Shown here: piece by piece, positions 61,863 through 64,000 of the stretch | How the letters are laid out: every line of letters starts with the position of its first letter | Numbering within the stretch: position 1 is the first letter of the stretch | The notes under the pieces: generated by a model | What the model saw: only the letters and a program-made list of their open reading frames with translations | Databases searched by the model: none | Told to the model about the DNA's origin: nothing | Assembly (NCBI GenBank): GCA_963709995.1 | Contig: CAVPYN010000019.1 | Location: forward strand, 62,001-126,000 | Length of the DNA: 64,000 nt | DNA from: JAUIIK01 sp963709995 | GTDB taxonomy: Bacteria > Chloroflexota > Chloroflexia > Thermomicrobiales > CFX8 | Direction of reading: 5' to 3' | Translations under genes and position numbers: made by a program

Positions 61863-62840
61863 ATGGTGAGCGCTGCGCCGGCCCATGTAATAGATCGATT
61901 CTGTAGCGTTGGGTCCGACCCATCGTTGGTCACGATCGGTAATTTCGATGGAGTGCACCGCGGCCATCAATTCCTGCTCAGGCTTGTCGTCGAACGCGCT
62001 AGTTCCGCGGGTGTCAGGCCGCTCGTGATCACCTTTGAGCCACACCCGGTTTCGGTCCTGCGCCCCGACAATCCGCTGCAACGTATAGCGTTGCCCACAA
62101 CAAAGCTGCGGGAGATCCGTCATTGTGGCATCCAGGACATCGTTGTTGTTCCCTTTGATCTCGAGTTTGCTTCGCTAACACCTGGACAGTTTCTTGATCT
62201 TGTGAACGAGCACGTCCATCCTCGTGAAATCATCGTTGGCGAGGGGTTTCGTTTTGGAAAGGACCGGGCGGGCAACGGCGCTTTCATCGAAGAATATGCT
62301 CGGGAGCATGGTTTCGCCGCGACTGTGATCGCGCGCATGTCAGACGGCGCTGACGTTGTGAGTAGCTCTCGCATTCGGGCCGCTTTGCACCGCGGTGACA
62401 TGGCCGAGACCGAACTCTTGCTTGGCCGGCGGTTCCGGCTCAGCGGAGTTGTCGAACGCGGATTCGCAAGGGGTCGGGAACTTGGATATCCAACCGCGAA
62501 TCTGATGGTGGTCGGTGAACTGATTGTTCCGGCGAGCGGGATCTACGCCGCCTACGTTCACGTCAATGGGCGGGATCGAGTAGCACACCCGAGCCTGATC
62601 TACATCGGTACGAGTCCAACCTTCGAGCCCCGTGATCGGACGGTTGAAGCGCACCTCCTCGACTTCGATGGTGATCTCTACGCTCGCAATATCGAGGTCG
62701 AATTCGTGGCGTTCATTCGTGAGGACGAGAAATTCGAGTCGATCGTAGCTCTCGTCGATCAGATTAGCAGAGATGAAGTCAAGGCGCGAAGGATCCTCCG
62801 GGATGCCGCGCCGGAGCCGGACGGGGAAGGCCAGTCGTGA
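61863..62840 (+). CDS. ribF: Bifunctional riboflavin kinase / FAD synthetase
   Basis: The 325-residue protein makes FMN and FAD. The N-terminal adenylyltransferase has VTIGNFDGVHRGHQFLL, LVITFEPHPVSVL and VGEGFRFGKDRAG; VSSSRIRAALHRGDM ends it. The C-terminal kinase has GRELGYPTANLM and IGTSPTFEPRDRTVEAHLLDF (in part). GAGGAG precedes ATG 61863; the open frame begins earlier inside truB. The start is 13 bp after truB. Confidence 0.96.
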   Translation: MVSAAPAHVIDRFCSVGSDPSLVTIGNFDGVHRGHQFLLRLVVERASSAGVRPLVITFEPHPVSVLRPDNPLQRIALPTTKLREIRHCGIQDIVVVPFDLEFASLTPGQFLDLVNEHVHPREIIVGEGFRFGKDRAGNGAFIEEYAREHGFAATVIARMSDGADVVSSSRIRAALHRGDMAETELLLGRRFRLSGVVERGFARGRELGYPTANLMVVGELIVPASGIYAAYVHVNGRDRVAHPSLIYIGTSPTFEPRDRTVEAHLLDFDGDLYARNIEVEFVAFIREDEKFESIVALVDQISRDEVKARRILRDAAPEPDGEGQS

Positions 62841-64000
62841 GTGAAGGATCGGGCGTGACGGAGATCGTCACCGACAAACTGAGAATCGAGCATCTGCTGA
62901 ACTCTGGCACGGTGACGGTTGAAGTTCGTGAGAGCATGGTTCGAAAGCTGGCCTCCGGACGCCAGCTGCGGGTTAAGATGGGCTTCGATCCAAGCGCGCC
63001 GGATATTCATCTCGGGCATGCCGTAGGCATGCGCAAGCTGCGGGAGTTCCAGGACCTTGGCCACAAGGTTGTCATTATCGTTGGCGACTGGACGGCGCAG
63101 ATCGGCGACCCATCGGGCCGCTCCGCCCAGCGTCGCATGCTGACAGCCGAGGAAGTTGAGGCCAATGCACAGACCTATCTCGATCAGTTCTTTAAGGTTG
63201 TTGATAGCGATCCTGCCAAAGTTGAGGTGGCCTGGCAGTCGACTGGTTCGGAGACTTCGATCTCGCCGACGTTCTCCGCCTGACTAGCAAATTCACCGTC
63301 GCGCAGATGCTTACGCGTGAGGATTTCCGAACGCGGTATGAAAACGAATCACCGATCGGTATCGTTGAGTTCCTCTATCCCCTGCTCCAGGCATACGATT
63401 CAGTCGCGGTGTGTGCCGACGTTGAGATGGGAGGAACCGACCAGACCTTCAACTTGCTGGTGGGGCGGGATATCCAGCGGGAGATGGGACAGGAGCCGCA
63501 GGACATCCTCACCGTTCCGATTCTAGCGGGCACCGATGGCGTTCAGAAGATGTCGAAGAGTCTCGGGAACTATGTTGGCGTAACTGATCCGCCAAACGAC
63601 ATGTATGGCAAGCTTATGTCAATTCCTGATACGGTCCTGGATGAATACCTGACCCTGGCCGCAGAGATTCCAGATAGCGAACTGATACAGCTTCGTACGG
63701 GTCTTCAGGATGGCAGCGCTCATCCCAGAGAGGTCAAAGACCGAAATGGCGGCGAGCGTCGTCGAGCGATACCACGGCGCCGCAGCAGCCGACGGAGCAC
63801 GGCAGGAGTTCGAACGAGTCTTTCGCCAGCGCGAGGCGCCCGCGGATATGCCGGACGTTTCCGTTGCCTACCCGTTGACGATTGTGGACATGCTGCGCGC
63901 GGCGGGTTTTGCCGCAAGCAACAACGAAGCTCGCCGTCTGGTGCAACAAGGTGGGGTTCGAATCGACGGGGAAAAAGTGGACGATCTCGAATCCGAGATG
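62837..64000 (+). CDS. tyrS: Tyrosyl-tRNA synthetase, two frameshifts, cut by window end
   Basis: The enzyme charges tRNA-Tyr. The start overlaps ribF by four bases. The class I signature HLGHAVG is in MGFDPSAPDIHLGHAVGMRK (in part), and the second is QKMSKSLGN. A C-terminal S4-like domain (AAGFAASNNEARRLVQQGGV) follows to the window end. The protein is spread over three frames: after WQS near 63240 one base is missing (the correct frame continues DWFGDFDLADVLRLTSK), and near 63736-63738 an extra A in AAA shifts it again (REVKTEMAASVVERYHG once removed). In an essential gene two such indels most probably are sequence errors; a second tyrosyl synthetase elsewhere would be the alternative. Confidence 0.85.

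Noticed and set aside
1..64000. CRISPR array, prophage or insertion sequence
   Set aside because: No regularly spaced repeats, transposase, integrase or phage structural genes were seen.

Overview
The window looks like a piece of a chromosome from a member of the Chloroflexota, most probably related to Thermomicrobia/Sphaerobacter-type bacteria. This is an inference from protein style (G6PD with a GITGDL fingerprint, DszB-like protein, LAL regulator, ECF sigma with zinc anti-sigma, gap-pgk-tpi-secG and nusA-ylxR-infB-rbfA-nrnA-truB-ribF blocks), from frequent GTG/TTG starts and from a moderately high GC content. No rRNA, prophage, insertion sequence or CRISPR array is visible.

Region 1 (1-21 kb) is a loosely packed accessory region with a sulfur and redox theme. 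It holds a DszB-like desulfinase homologue cut by the window edge, a single-domain rhodanese, and a minus-strand operon zwf - orf85 - CoA-disulfide/persulfide reductase-rhodanese - pgl. Further along are a small lipoprotein, a DUF2252 protein, a SHOCT/DUF1269-like protein, a 921-residue LuxR-family ATPase regulator, a decayed second copy of the DszB-like gene, a SulP anion transporter, a CLC-family anion channel and two small proteins of unknown function. Several intergenic stretches of 300-900 bp hold only remnants or strong hairpins.

Region 2 (21-34 kb) is metabolic: a homocysteine S-methyltransferase-like protein, then a minus-strand unit of small membrane protein, Vps62-like membrane protein and FAD monooxygenase. 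Divergent from it run an MFS transporter, an ATP-grasp ligase interrupted by one in-frame UGA where I expect a cysteine, a formyltransferase-like protein, kynureninase and a 2Fe-2S ferredoxin, with YggX embedded on the other strand. A UspA-like protein, a flippase-like membrane protein and a zinc-ribbon protein follow.

Region 3 (34-50 kb): a minus-strand operon with a new multi-domain protein (frameshifted here), a HEAT-repeat protein, murE and a propeller lipoprotein; then a ROK protein, tRNA-Asn, an RRM protein, a broken ornithine cyclodeaminase, nuoF/nuoE, an ECF sigma/anti-sigma pair, a DUF151 nuclease, signal peptidase I and a Ser/Thr kinase fused to a PQQ-type propeller.

Region 4 (50-64 kb) is core housekeeping: tatA, secG, tpiA, pgk, gap and yvcK on the minus strand, and nusA, ylxR, infB, rbfA, nrnA, truB, ribF and tyrS on the plus strand. 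The nusA operon has a clear promoter followed by an intrinsic terminator before the first codon, which suggests attenuation.

Caution on data quality: tyrS carries two single-base indels, and the RRM protein, the ornithine cyclodeaminase and the 39.2 kb protein are also frameshifted. Sequence errors are therefore likely in places, and each broken gene, including the UGA-containing one, should be read with that in mind.
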